The notes below the pieces were generated by a model. The model did not search any database. It had not been told where the DNA came from and worked only from the letters and a program-made list of their open reading frames with translations. A program made the translations under genes and the position numbers. From Silene conica (Eukaryota > Streptophyta > Magnoliopsida > Caryophyllales > Caryophyllaceae), in NCBI GenBank assembly GCA_029255685.2, contig CM055319.2, forward strand, positions 18,007,247 to 18,071,246: a stretch of DNA of 64,000 bases, given 5' to 3'. This document shows, piece by piece, positions 49,950 to 60,671 of this stretch (positions within the stretch are counted from its first letter, which is position 1; each line of letters starts with the position of its first letter).

Positions 49950-51470
49950 ATGCCGCCATCTCGCACCACACGTTCTCAACAAAAGAAGCCCACACCCCCT
50001 TCACCAACCCCATCACCACCACCCTCCCCGACTCCGATAGCGTCAGCCACACCCACCCCCGACAAGAGCAAACGACGCAAACTTAATCGGGTTTCATCCT
50101 CTAATTCTGATGCCATGCAAGAATTCGACTCTCAAGTCCCTCGCCCTATGGTTCCTGAATACTCTGTTGAAGCAACTCGTGCGGGTCTTGAGAAGGTGCG
50201 CATGACCAAACAAGAAGGTACGTTAATTGATCGAGTTTTACCTTACGCCATACATGCGGGTCGGTTTTACCCTAAGTCGTGGGTCAATGGGTCAAAATCT
50301 TTGAGTTTCTTTAAAGATTTTCTGACGTTTCAAGGGTGGGAATACATAAGTGATTTCTCGGGTTTGTTGTTTCCTATAGAATTAGTTCAATTCTTTGCTT
50401 CAGTTAAGCCTTGTGATGATGGGATAAGGGGTGTCGTCAATGGTCGAGATATTGTTGTGACTAAGTCGGATATTTGTGATATCTTTAAACTTGATCAAGA
50501 CGGGTTAGTTCTTGACCCCAAAAAGGAATGGAGTGTTGTTACTAAAGATCAAAAATTGGTGATTAAAAAATATTTCGATGAAGATGCTACTGAAGTTTCT
50601 CCTCTGCTCACTGTAAATTTTAACCCAAAATTGAAGTTCTTCTTGAATTTCTTATGGAACACCGTGTTACCTAGGCGAGGTGGTCGGGATAAGCTTGTTA
50701 GTGTTGAGGCCGTGGTGTTGTATAGTTGGTTGGAGGGACAGAAAATTGATTTGGCATCTCTTATTTGCCATAAAATCTGTCAAGTTTCGAATGTTCTTGT
50801 TAAGGAAAAGTTTTGCTCCACCATCGACATTCCATATGGAATGTGGGTATCCGAATTAATGTTTAAGAAAGGAGTTGTTGATGATTCCAGTTTCGGGATT
50901 AAACCAAAAGATCGTATGTGTGATCGGTTGTTGAAATTAATGGGAATTTGCTTTGACGGAGTTGATCTTACGTTTGGTAAGACTGAGCCCACTCCGCATC
51001 CTTCACCATCCTTTGCGGGTCTTGAAGCCAAGATGGATCAAATTCTTGGTATGTGTGAAATTAAAAAGGAGAAGGAGGAGGCAGGGGGTAGTCGTGCTAA
51101 GAGGGGTCGTGAATTTGAGGTTGATGTAAAAGAATGGATGGAGAAAGTTGATAAGCATTTGGTGAAGATTGGGTCAGAGGTCTCGGTGGTATGCTCGGAG
51201 TTGTTAAGCATGAGCGATCGTCTCTCATTCATCACGTCTCAGGGAGGAGCCATGGTGAGAGACCATGGGTTGTTGCGAGAGGATGCTTCTAAAGCACTTG
51301 AGGCCGTCAAGGCACTCTCGCTCAAGGTACTTAATTTCGAAATCGCACTCAATGCTCAAGGGAGGAACGTGAACAGTCGCCTCGATAGGTTGGAGACCCT
51401 CGAATTCCGTACCCGACCCGACTACGTGAACCCTTATGCAAAGAATCCGGGTTCAAGCTCTCGCTCTTGA
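49950..51470 (+). CDS. Additional ORF in the env position, 506 aa
   Basis: An uninterrupted frame starts MPPSRTTRSQQKKPTPPSPT with a Pro/Ser-rich basic N terminus and a KRRKLNR nuclear-localisation-like cluster (about residues 41-47). A globular domain of about 270 residues follows (landmarks GWEYISDFSGLLFPIELVQF, NGRDIVVTKSDICDIFKL, LKFFLNFLWNTVLPR, EAVVLYSWLEGQ). Then come a charged EIKKEKEEAGG linker and a C-terminal helical, probably coiled-coil part (LLREDASKALEAVKALSLKV). It lacks a signal peptide and membrane helix, so it does not look like an envelope glycoprotein. The globular part resembles the plant-specific 'putative plant transposon protein' domain of some retrotransposon ORFs, by recall only. 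The C-rich leader and intact frame suggest that it is expressed. Function unknown. Confidence 0.8.
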   Translation: MPPSRTTRSQQKKPTPPSPTPSPPPSPTPIASATPTPDKSKRRKLNRVSSSNSDAMQEFDSQVPRPMVPEYSVEATRAGLEKVRMTKQEGTLIDRVLPYAIHAGRFYPKSWVNGSKSLSFFKDFLTFQGWEYISDFSGLLFPIELVQFFASVKPCDDGIRGVVNGRDIVVTKSDICDIFKLDQDGLVLDPKKEWSVVTKDQKLVIKKYFDEDATEVSPLLTVNFNPKLKFFLNFLWNTVLPRRGGRDKLVSVEAVVLYSWLEGQKIDLASLICHKICQVSNVLVKEKFCSTIDIPYGMWVSELMFKKGVVDDSSFGIKPKDRMCDRLLKLMGICFDGVDLTFGKTEPTPHPSPSFAGLEAKMDQILGMCEIKKEKEEAGGSRAKRGREFEVDVKEWMEKVDKHLVKIGSEVSVVCSELLSMSDRLSFITSQGGAMVRDHGLLREDASKALEAVKALSLKVLNFEIALNAQGRNVNSRLDRLETLEFRTRPDYVNPYAKNPGSSSRS

Positions 51471-52153
51471 TAATCCGTATCCGTCTCTGTTTCTTTCGAA
51501 GTAATGGTTGTGTTGTTGTTGTTTTGTTCAAAGTCTGGGGTGGACTTATAAACACTCTTGGTATTGTGGCCCAATTTCATTACCTGGTCCATTAAGAATC
51601 CGAGGCCCTATCCCCTTTTGCCTTCCTCGGATTTCTTAATCCTAAACCGGCCCAGTTCTTATTCCTTTTGATGCGGCCCAATTTGATTGTTATCTTTTGC
51701 CTTAGCCCATCCTATTTTACACCTAGCCAGGCCCATTTTTCTTCATACTCTATTATTCCTAATTCGGCCCATTGGCATAATATGTTCGGATTGGTTGTGT
51801 ATCTTTTAACATTACGTATGTGTTTGTATGATATTTTCTATGTTCATATTTTTCGACTCGTTTATATGCTTGCTTATGTTTCGTACGTATATTATTCTAG
51901 TCGTTTCATGTCTTTGTTCTCATCTTTTCGATGATGTCAAGAGGGGGAAATATGCGACTTAGATTAGAATTTGCCTAAGCTTGCTCCTTGTCGTAATTCA
52001 TTGTCTCTTAGGGTCCTTAAAGGATATGGGATAGATAGAAGATAAAAACCCTAAGTTGATCTTTGCTATGAATGACCATTATTATATTGAGGGGGAACAT
52101 ACACTTAGACACGAAATCTAAGAAAGACTTGCCATCATCAAAAAGGGGGAATT
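51471..52153 (+). other. 3' non-coding region and polypurine tract of the Sirevirus-like element
   Basis: Non-coding with several GGCCCA / TGGGCC-type motifs (51,570-51,780). Purine-rich tracts recur: AAGAGGGGGAAA at about 51,940, GAGGGGGAA at about 52,090 and AAAAAGGGGGAATT at 52,140-52,153, the last directly beside the 3' LTR. It thus has repeated polypurine-tract-like motifs, as known for Sireviruses. Confidence 0.75.
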
Positions 52154-53032
52154 TGTTGAACCATATATTCAAATATATATATAGTATATATATATTTATG
52201 TTTTGATAATGACAAGTCTAGCTATTTATATATTATATACTCGTATGTATAATCGTGTGCTAAGTGTACAAAACATTAGTAACAAGATCTAATCTATCAA
52301 GTATAAAAGATTCAAGCATATTAGTCAATGAATTGACTAAGTCGAAGATTGATAGAAGATCACAAGCGCGCATAATGAACTAAAGTTATATTCATCAACT
52401 ATAGCTTTAGTACAAGATTGATTCTAGTTATAGCCCGTAGCTATAACTCTATATCATGAAGAAATGATCGGAATATATATGTGTTTGAGTTGAAACGATT
52501 GTTTCTATATTAGTGTCGTGTAGAATTAGTGTTTAATTGGTATTCTATTTTAATAAATAGAATTGTTAATCTTAATAGGATTATATAAAATATCTTTAAG
52601 TTAAATAAGGAATAAATAATTGTCTTATGAGATAATTATTTATTACTAAAATAAACTAAGGATTTTTTATATGATTTTAATTGTCAAAATATATAATCTA
52701 AGATATGGTTTGTTTCGATTTTTGGAAAACGTGTAACATGTCACGTTTCTATAAATCGTGAAGGGTTTATTTAAATAAATATTATGTATTTATTTAATGT
52801 CCTAAACTAACTAAGATTATATTATGGTAATATATTTTATTATCTTTGACATGGTTTAGGAAGTTGATTTAATAAGGATACTAATTGTTTATTATATAAA
52901 GATATTTCCTAAATATGAATTAGGAAATTGATTCCTTATATAATACTTATAGTATATTATTAAATCTTTCCTAAATATATTAAGATTAGATTTAAGGTAG
53001 TATTACTAAAAGACTAGTATTCTAGTCTTAGT
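52154..53032 (+). repeat. 3' LTR of the Sirevirus-like element, first part
   Basis: It repeats the 5' LTR from TGTTGAACC up to CTAGTCTTAGT, where the nested Copia inserted. Differences seen by eye are AGTGTACA(A for G)AAC and AAAGAT(A for C)TTTCC. The hairpin GTTATAGC-CCGTA-GCTATAAC is at 52,427-52,447. Confidence 0.93.
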
Positions 53033-54034
53033 TGTGGGGAATAAAACGCGTATTCACCCTAAAATTGTAGGATTATAATGAAATATACAATTGCGAATAT
53101 CGTCATAAGATTAAAAAGCATGAGAAAAGAAGTACAACCTTTAGTCCTCGCGCAAAAGGCCTAAGAACAGGAATTAATGCAAATTCCCTCCTATAACTTG
53201 CACCCAAGACTTAGTCTGAGACGTGGCCGCGTGTGCTAGAAATCCTCTCCAATTGCCTTGCAATATAGGGAGAGCCCTTGAGGTTTTAGATGTGAGATCT
53301 GAGGTTTTGGGAGAAGAATGCTCTCAAAACCCTAATTTTACTTGAGAATTATGTTACAGTGCAACAAGAGTAGTTGATATAAGGAGAAGGACTCTCCTTA
53401 TATACTACATATATGGCCGGCCGAAATTGGGGTTTGGTAGGAGTGGGCTTTCCACTCTTACCTTATCCCAATGCGTGATTCGACCCAATTAGCTTTAATA
53501 TATTTCGCGGGTTTAATTTATAAATCGTAACATGTTATCAGATATTAATACAGTCGATATATTAATAACGGTCTGATAAAATACGATATTGTATAATTAC
53601 CTAAATTAATATAACTGTTTATATTAATTTGCGAATATAATATTTAATTAAATATAACTGTTTATATTTAATTTACGAATTAATCTTGTAATCCGTATTA
53701 GCTAAAATTATTTAATCCGTATTAAATAATAATTCTCAACATCTTATTGACTAATTTAATAGTCAATACCTCTGACTAACCGTTTAGTCATATCCGGCAA
53801 AATGTGACTGTATTTTCATACCTTCACATCTCTCAAACGTGTCCTATAGGTGTGACGTATAGGGACCAGTTGACCACCGCCATCCGTATGACAATAACGT
53901 CAAACTTATCTAGCAAGCCAACCGTTATTGATAAACGTGGATCAACTGGTAATAATACAGAAGTATGCCCTTGTGATCCTTAAAGAGATTTAATAAGTCA
54001 TTGTACTTAATTGTCAAGGACACCAGCCCCAACA
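53033..54034 (-). repeat. 3' LTR (in element sense) of the nested Copia, 1,002 bp
   Basis: In plus orientation it starts TGTGGGGAATAAAACGCG and ends GACACCAGCCCCAACA. It is identical by eye to 60,672-61,673. On the minus strand the LTR begins TGTTGGGGCTGG. Confidence 0.95.
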
Positions 54035-54896
54035 ATCTCCCACTTGTCCGTACAAGGGTATGTCCAATGACGTTATCACACTACATGTGGAGGACACAAT
54101 CTCCAACAAACTCCCACTTGTCCGTACAAGTGTAGGTGCGATAACCGAATCTCATATCCTTTTAAAATTTCTCCCACTCAATGTAAGACAATTTGCAAAT
54201 CCGTATTCGCAAAGGTCGTATCTCACAAGCGATCTGTATCAAGAGTGGTTTCCCCGACTAGAGAGTAACTTAACTGATAAAACGAATCTGTATTCGAGCA
54301 TGGCCATGCATTTCAGTTACTACTCCTCGAGTGGCCCTGAGAAATGATAAAATCCTGATAAGGGTTTGGATATTTCCCTCAACTCGAATCCTGCCGATAT
54401 CGCCCAGCATGAAATAACCCAGAAAAAATCCTCTTGGCCCCTGTTACGGTGACCGTGGGAAAGAAACCAAAGTTACCCAAAATCTGTCTTAATCTCAGGA
54501 AGCAGTTGAAAGTCAAAAGACTCGACTCTAAGGAACACTATGGAGGTCCTATCCACGACCTGGCACCCAATGTTATAAAACATTTAGGACTCCATAACGA
54601 TGTCACGGGGTGTCCTACGAGATATCCGTATAACTCGCCTTTGTGATTGGTCAGTCATCCACGTGACTTATGGCTCGTTGAACCCACCATCAACCAACGT
54701 CACAAAATGATTACCTGAGTTATCAGCTCAAGTGGGTAATCAAGGACCAAAACGATGTAATGTTAATCAGTTCACTTTGTGGTGTTCAAAATTGGCGTAC
54801 AATTCCACATGAAAAACAAAACATTTTATATCATAACAATAAGGTTGAATAGAGTACACGAGAAAATGAATTATTACATGAATTCATAAAAGAGTA
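54035..54896 (-). other. 3' non-coding region of the nested Copia with doubled PPT and hairpin
   Basis: The polypurine tract (minus strand ...GTGGGAGATTG) abuts the LTR at 54,034. A second PPT-like copy with its neighbouring sequence (GAGGACACAATCTCCAACAA then ACTCCCACTTGTCCGTACAAG) lies at about 54,090-54,132. Both copies carry the hairpin CACTTGT-CCGT-ACAAG. The second copy's flank resembles the LTR edge of the oldest Copia (GAGGACACATTTCCCAACA), as if an ancestral LTR edge had been retained. There is no real ORF; frames at 54,060-54,646 are by-products. Confidence 0.65.
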
Positions 54897-57800
54897 CTAC
54901 AACTTAGGAACACATCCAATTCCCATGGAATGAATGTGCCCTTCATGCTTATCACGTGGTAATGCTTTTGTGAGAGGATCAGCTATGTTGTCATCCGTAG
55001 CGATCTTTTCAATAAAAATCTCCTTTTGCTCCACGTAATCCCGGATTAGATGAGCTTTCCGTTGTACATGCCTAGCCTTGCTGCTAGACTTATGCTCCTT
55101 AGCTTGGAAGATGGCACCGCTATTGTCACAATAGACGGTGATTGGGTCATTCGAACTAGGCACTACTGATAGTCCTTGTAAGAATTGACGCATCCATATT
55201 GCTTCCTTAGCTGCTTCTGAGGCGGCATAGTACTCGGACTCAGTCGTAGAATCTGCTGTAACACTCTGTTTAGAACTTTTCCAGCTGACAGCAGCGCCAT
55301 TAAGAGTAAAGACAAATCCAGACTGAGATTTCGAGTCATCTCGATCTGTTTGGAAGCTAGCATCTGCGTAACCCGTGGCGCAGAGCGTCGAGTCGCCTCC
55401 AAAAGTCAATCCCCAATCTTTAGTCCTCCGTAGGTACTTAAGAATGTTTTTCACGGCCATCCAGTGTTGTTCACCTGGATGAGCTTGGAATCGACTTGTC
55501 ATACTCAATGCATATGCAACGTCTGGACGTGTGCATATCATGGCATACATGATCGATCCTATTGCCGAAGCATAAGGAATCCGACTCATGCGCTCTTTCT
55601 CTTCCAATGACTTAGCTTCTTGAGACTTGCTCAAGTGAAGCCCAGGAGTCATAGGAAGGAACCCCTTCTTGGAGTTCGTCATACTGAATCTCTCCAGAAT
55701 CTTCTCTATATAAGATTCCTGACTGAGAGACAACATCCGTCGTGATCTATTCCTGTAGATACGGATGCCCAAAATTCTTTGTGCCTCTCCCAGATCTTTC
55801 ATCTGGAAGTGGTTTTTCAACCATGCTTTAACCGAAGATAAGAGAGGTATGTCATTCCCAATCAAGAGTATGTCATCGACATACAGTACTAGGAATACAA
55901 TCTTACTCCCACTCGACTTGATATAGAGACATGGTTCCTCGACTGATCGAATGAACCCATTCTCTTTTATCACTTGGTCGAAGCGATGATTCCAACTCCG
56001 CGATGCTTGCTTAAGTCCATAGATGGAACGCTTAAGCTTGCAAACTTTCTTAGGATGTGCTGAATCGATAAAACCCTCGGGTTGTACCATGTACAACTCT
56101 TCCTCCAAATAACCGTTTAAGAAGGCGGTTTTAACGTCCATTTGCCATATTTCATAGTCATGAAATGCGGCGATCGCTAAGATAATCCGAATGGAACGTA
56201 GCATGACTACGGGTGCAAAGATCTCATCGTAGTGCAAGCCTGGCACTTGGGTGAAACCTTTAGCAACTAGTCTAGCCTTATGGATATCTTGTTGTCCTTC
56301 CACGGCATGCTTTATCTTGTAAAGCCATTTGCATTGAAGGGGACGTACCTTTGCAGGTAGGTCCACAAGATCCCACACGTTGTTCTCATACATGGAGTCC
56401 ATCTCGGATTGCATGGCTTCTAGCCATAGCTTTGAGTCAGAACTGGTCATGGCACCTTTATAGGTTGTGGGTTCATTACCCTCTAGGAGTAAGACGTCAT
56501 CTGTATCGTGTTCCTCGACCATACCAATGTATCTGTCCGGTGGAATAGAGACTCTTCCCGACCTCCTAGGTTCCTCAGGGATATCTACCGCAGCCTCGGT
56601 TGGAGGTACTGTTTCCTCCAATGGTTGCTCGGTAGTTGGTTCTTGAACCTCCGATAACTCGAAGGTTCTATTACTCGACTTGTTCTCGAGAAATTCTTTC
56701 TCTAAGAACGTCGCACTAGCCGCAACAAAAACACGTTGTTCGGTAGGCGAGTAGAAGTAATGACCAAACGTTCCCTTTGGGTAGCCTATAAAGTATGTCT
56801 TGACCGATCGCGGGCCGAGCTTATCCTCGTGTCTCCACTTGACATAAGCCTCGCAGCCCCAAACCCGAATAAAGGACAAGTTAGGGACCGTTCCCTTCCA
56901 TAACTCGAATGGAGTCTTGTCAACAGCTTTAGACGGACTTCGGTTAAGAATTAGAGCGGCTGAAAAAAGAGCATAGCCCCACAATGAATCAGGCACAACG
57001 GTGTGACTCATCATGGATCGAACCATATCAAGTAGAGTTCGATTTCTCCGTTCGGACACACCATTTAATTGTGGTGTTCCAGGTGGAGTCAACTGTAGTA
57101 CGATCCCACAGTCTTTAAGGTGTTGATCAAACTCGCGTGAAAGATACTCACCACCACGATCCGAGCGTAGTGCTTTAATCTTTCTACCCAGCTGGTTCTG
57201 TACCCGATTCTGGTATTCTTTGAACTTGTCAAAGGATTCACTTTTATGTTTCATCAAGTAGACATAGCCATATCTACTCAAATCATCCGTGAAAGTGATG
57301 AAATACCTATAGCCATCTCGTGCGTTGATCGACATAGGGCCACATACGTCCGTATGTATGAGTCCTAATAGGTCGGCAGCGCGCATTCCAACACCTTTGA
57401 AGGAAATACGAGTCATTTTGCCGATGAGACATGATTCACACGTGCCATATGACTCAAAGTCAAAGGGCGATATAGCTCCATTCTGTATGAGCTGTTTTAC
57501 GCGTTTCTCATTTATGTGTCCCATACGACAATGCCATAGGTAAGTTTGATCTTTGTCACCTACCTTTATTCTTTTATTATTCACATGTAATATCTCGGTA
57601 GTTTGATCTAAAACATAAATTCCATTCATGGAAACTGCCTTGCCATAAATCATATTGTGCAAAGAGAAAATACAGCTATTATTCTCTATTACAAATGAAA
57701 ATCCGAGTTTGTCAAGTGCAGAAACTGAAATAATGTTTTTGGATAAACTAGGAACATAATAACAGTTATACAAAAATAACTCGAATCCACTTGGAAGCTG

Positions 57801-58928
57801 GATTACGTATGTTCCCTTCGAGACTGCAGCCACACGTGCTCCATTCCCGACACGCAGGTCCACCTCACCCTTGATTAGGGGTTCTTGGTTTCGGAGGCCC
57901 TGCACATGATTACATAGATGAGAACCACAACCAGTATCAAGTACCCAAGTTCCGCAACTTGCGTGGTTAATCTCAATCATGTGAATAAAAGAAGAAGAAG
58001 ACATACCAACAGGAGTAACACGGCCTGCCTTAATGTCCTCGCGATACACGGGGCAGGAGCGCCTCCAATGCCCAGTCTTGTGGCAATGGTGACATTCCAT
58101 GCTTGTATCCTTGCTCTTTGTCTTGCCCTGTGAGTTGCTTGACTCACCTGGCCCACTCTTAGTAAATCCTGGTTTCTTGAACCTGGGCTTACCTACTGCT
58201 AGGTCGCCCTGAGCTTTAGCCTTCCCTTTACCTTTCCCCTTACTGGAGATCATGAGAACATCCTGCTTAAGACTCCCACTCAACTTAAGATCCTTCTCAG
58301 TCTGTACGAGAAGGGAGTGGAGCTCATGGGGAGTCTTCTTCATGTCGTTCATGTAGTAGTTGGCCCTAAAGAGGGCGAACCCGTCATGAAGCGAATGAAG
58401 CATGCGATCAACGATGATGTTCTCACTGATCTTGCAGTTTAGGGACTCCAGTTTCTCGACATTCTCAATCATGTTGAGAATATGTGGGCTAACAGCTTGG
58501 CCCTTCTGGAGTTTCGCCTCAAAGAAGCGACAGGTATGCTCATAAGAAACGATTCTCGGAGCCTTGGAGAATTCGTTAGTGAGCGTGGTGAAAATCTTGT
58601 TTGCACCATGGGTTATGAAGCGTCTTTGCAAATTGGATTCCATTGCATAGATGAGTACGTTCTTTATCGCACCCGCTTCCATAACGAAATCGCTATGAGT
58701 GCGAATTTCGTTGGCTCTAGCTCCAGTTCCTGGGTGTGGCGGAATGGGCTCAGTTAAGAACTTAAGCTTTCCGTCAGCAATGGCAGCATTCCGTAGTGCT
58801 GCCTCCCAGTCAGAGAAGTTTGACCCATCATTCCTCAGTCTAGTGGACTGATTCATGGAGTCCATGAAGGCTTTTAGCCAGGATTCACGTGCTAGCTTGG
58901 CACTTGGCATTGGGTCTTCACCAGCCAT
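54897..58928 (-). CDS. gag-pol: Copia Gag-Pol polyprotein, intact, 1,343 aa
   Basis: A single frame starts MAGEDPMPSAKLARESWLKA. Domains with approximate residues: Gag 1-275; CCHC knuckle CHHCHKTGHWRRSC (about 277-290); protease WVLDTGCGSHLCNH (about 329); GAG-pre-integrase LWHCRMGHIN; integrase HTDVCGPM (about 526) with RSDRGGEYLS and [24 protein letters not shown] and VLYVDDILLIG (about 1,016); RNase H YADASFQ, STTESEYYAA and ending IADPLTKALPRDKHEG. The D,D,E integrase residues, the RT YVDD and the RNase H residues are all present, and no stop or frameshift interrupts them. Gag and Pol are fused in one frame, unlike the Sirevirus-like host element. The Gag is related to the gag-only ORF at 40,866-41,786. 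Confidence 0.95.
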   Translation of the reverse strand: MAGEDPMPSAKLARESWLKAFMDSMNQSTRLRNDGSNFSDWEAALRNAAIADGKLKFLTEPIPPHPGTGARANEIRTHSDFVMEAGAIKNVLIYAMESNLQRRFITHGANKIFTTLTNEFSKAPRIVSYEHTCRFFEAKLQKGQAVSPHILNMIENVEKLESLNCKISENIIVDRMLHSLHDGFALFRANYYMNDMKKTPHELHSLLVQTEKDLKLSGSLKQDVLMISSKGKGKGKAKAQGDLAVGKPRFKKPGFTKSGPGESSNSQGKTKSKDTSMECHHCHKTGHWRRSCPVYREDIKAGRVTPVGMSSSSFIHMIEINHASCGTWVLDTGCGSHLCNHVQGLRNQEPLIKGEVDLRVGNGARVAAVSKGTYVIQLPSGFELFLYNCYYVPSLSKNIISVSALDKLGFSFVIENNSCIFSLHNMIYGKAVSMNGIYVLDQTTEILHVNNKRIKVGDKDQTYLWHCRMGHINEKRVKQLIQNGAISPFDFESYGTCESCLIGKMTRISFKGVGMRAADLLGLIHTDVCGPMSINARDGYRYFITFTDDLSRYGYVYLMKHKSESFDKFKEYQNRVQNQLGRKIKALRSDRGGEYLSREFDQHLKDCGIVLQLTPPGTPQLNGVSERRNRTLLDMVRSMMSHTVVPDSLWGYALFSAALILNRSPSKAVDKTPFELWKGTVPNLSFIRVWGCEAYVKWRHEDKLGPRSVKTYFIGYPKGTFGHYFYSPTEQRVFVAASATFLEKEFLENKSSNRTFELSEVQEPTTEQPLEETVPPTEAAVDIPEEPRRSGRVSIPPDRYIGMVEEHDTDDVLLLEGNEPTTYKGAMTSSDSKLWLEAMQSEMDSMYENNVWDLVDLPAKVRPLQCKWLYKIKHAVEGQQDIHKARLVAKGFTQVPGLHYDEIFAPVVMLRSIRIILAIAAFHDYEIWQMDVKTAFLNGYLEEELYMVQPEGFIDSAHPKKVCKLKRSIYGLKQASRSWNHRFDQVIKENGFIRSVEEPCLYIKSSGSKIVFLVLYVDDILLIGNDIPLLSSVKAWLKNHFQMKDLGEAQRILGIRIYRNRSRRMLSLSQESYIEKILERFSMTNSKKGFLPMTPGLHLSKSQEAKSLEEKERMSRIPYASAIGSIMYAMICTRPDVAYALSMTSRFQAHPGEQHWMAVKNILKYLRRTKDWGLTFGGDSTLCATGYADASFQTDRDDSKSQSGFVFTLNGAAVSWKSSKQSVTADSTTESEYYAASEAAKEAIWMRQFLQGLSVVPSSNDPITVYCDNSGAIFQAKEHKSSSKARHVQRKAHLIRDYVEQKEIFIEKIATDDNIADPLTKALPRDKHEGHIHSMGIGCVPKL

Positions 58929-60657
58929 TTTAGTTTTACAGCAGTTTTATTGAACGTGTTCTACACTGAAAGGAAGATAAAACAAAACCATATAAGCAAC
59001 TTATTGTTGTGATTTAAGTCTATATTAAATTGAATTTAAACTCGTAGACTCAAGCATTTATATAATTGATCTCCCTCAAGAATTATATAAACGATCCCAA
59101 GACTCAATTTCCGTATATTGATAAGCCCACAGTTTGGCTAATTCCAATCGTTGGAACTCTTGGTCGATAGATTTCCGTAAATCCTATCTATTAGTCCATC
59201 TCAGTCACTGGAATATTATCGAGTGACCATGATGTTGAGATAAAATAAATCATCTGTTCCCACTTACCCGACGTAGAAGGGGTCATATTATGCCTACCGA
59301 CGAAGAAGGGATTCATGGGAGGCTGATTTATAAAGACTAATCTCAATTTTTGGTTATACGAGGAAGACCCCATCAACTTTTATTTATTCATATTAAGTGA
59401 ACTAATACTAGCATTTTCGTGAATGAATTAAATAAAGTGATGGCTTTATAATGACATATGACATCTGTATTGTCACAGAAAACTAACGCGAGACCTCTAC
59501 ATGAGTCAGTTTTCAGGCATGATATAGGTGGTTTGGTTTTTAGGCGGAATATGATGCAAGCTATTATCGATGAAAGCATAAAGATAAATGCAATAAACGT
59601 AAATAAAAGTCCTAGTGTGGCCTATCCTACCAAAATAAACATAAAACAACTTGGAATCCACCGTTGGACCCTAGAAGCTTGTCTTGATGTTTCATCTTGG
59701 TCCTTGCAGCGGGAGTGAGCATCCGGTCTCCGTCTTGTCTTTGGTCTTCACAAAATTACTAATTTAAATTACAAAAGTAATCCTAGATACATTCTAATTT
59801 AAATACAAAAGTAATTACATGGCAAAAACCCAAAACGGAGATTCAAGATCTCAAAATTACAAGCAAGATCGTGTCCCATCATTACGGTAACACAATCTTC
59901 TAAGGCCACACTAAGTTACAACCGTTTGCAAAAATTAAATACGTTATTGAAGGCATTCAAGGCATTCACATGACGATAAATAAAATGCATCAACTAAAAC
60001 AATTTATACATGACATAATACCGTTATTATGATTAATAAATTTATACCAAACCACCTTTTAAGATTAAAATTAAGTGACTATACCGTTTTAATCACCAAT
60101 TTTAATAAACATATAATCCATTGTTTTAAACTGCTTTAAAAACAATATGTATCAAACAAGGGTGAACCGTTTCACTAAATAATATACTATTTCCGTATAC
60201 AGTATATTATTTTTAAGCCATGTGAAAATAAGAAAACAAGTTATTTTCGAAAATAAACACCCCGAAACGAGAGCACTCGATCGAGTAACAGGGGCACTCG
60301 ATCGAGTGTCAGGGTCACTCGATCGAGTGCAGCATGGCTCGATCGAGTGGCTCGTAAAATCGCAAATCGCTGCACTTTTAAATTAAAACAAGTTTATAAC
60401 TTGGATTTAAAACTTGTAAATCATATATAAACAAAACAAAAGATTCACATATTGCTAAAAATATCGATTAATTAACAATATGCAAATTATAATCGAAAAA
60501 CAAGATCGATTTCTCACAAAAATCACACGCACAAGCCATGGTACGAGGGCACTCGATCGAGTGCAACAGGGACTCGATCGAGTGCCTAGGCAGATTGCAC
60601 GGTTTTCAACAATTTTAAAACTTATGAAAGACACAATTGTAAAATTTTCATAACCTG
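58929..60657 (-). other. Leader of the nested Copia with CTCGATCGAG arrays
   Basis: A long untranslated leader of about 1.7 kb between the primer site and gag. It has no coding potential; frames at 59,191-59,718 and 60,455-60,670 are not supported. It includes two clusters of the palindrome CTCGATCGAG (60,276-60,347 and 60,552-60,582). Confidence 0.6.
60276..60582. repeat. Six CTCGATCGAG palindromes at ~21-bp spacing in two clusters
   Basis: Perfect 10-bp palindromes start at 60,276, 60,297, 60,318 and 60,338, and again at 60,552 and 60,573. Spacings are 21, 21 and 20, then 21 bases. Most have the longer context CACTCGATCGAGTG. Confidence 0.95.
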
Positions 60658-60669
60658 GCTCTGATACCA
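60658..60669 (-). promoter_or_regulatory. Primer binding site of the nested Copia (initiator tRNA-Met)
   Basis: On the minus strand TGGTATCAGAGC starts two bases after the 5' LTR (60,672-61,673). Confidence 0.9.
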
Positions 60670-60671
60670 CT

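Noticed and set aside
54060..54646. Plus ORFs in the nested Copia 3' region
   Set aside because: They lie opposite the element's sense strand in its untranslated region and have no recognisable domain.
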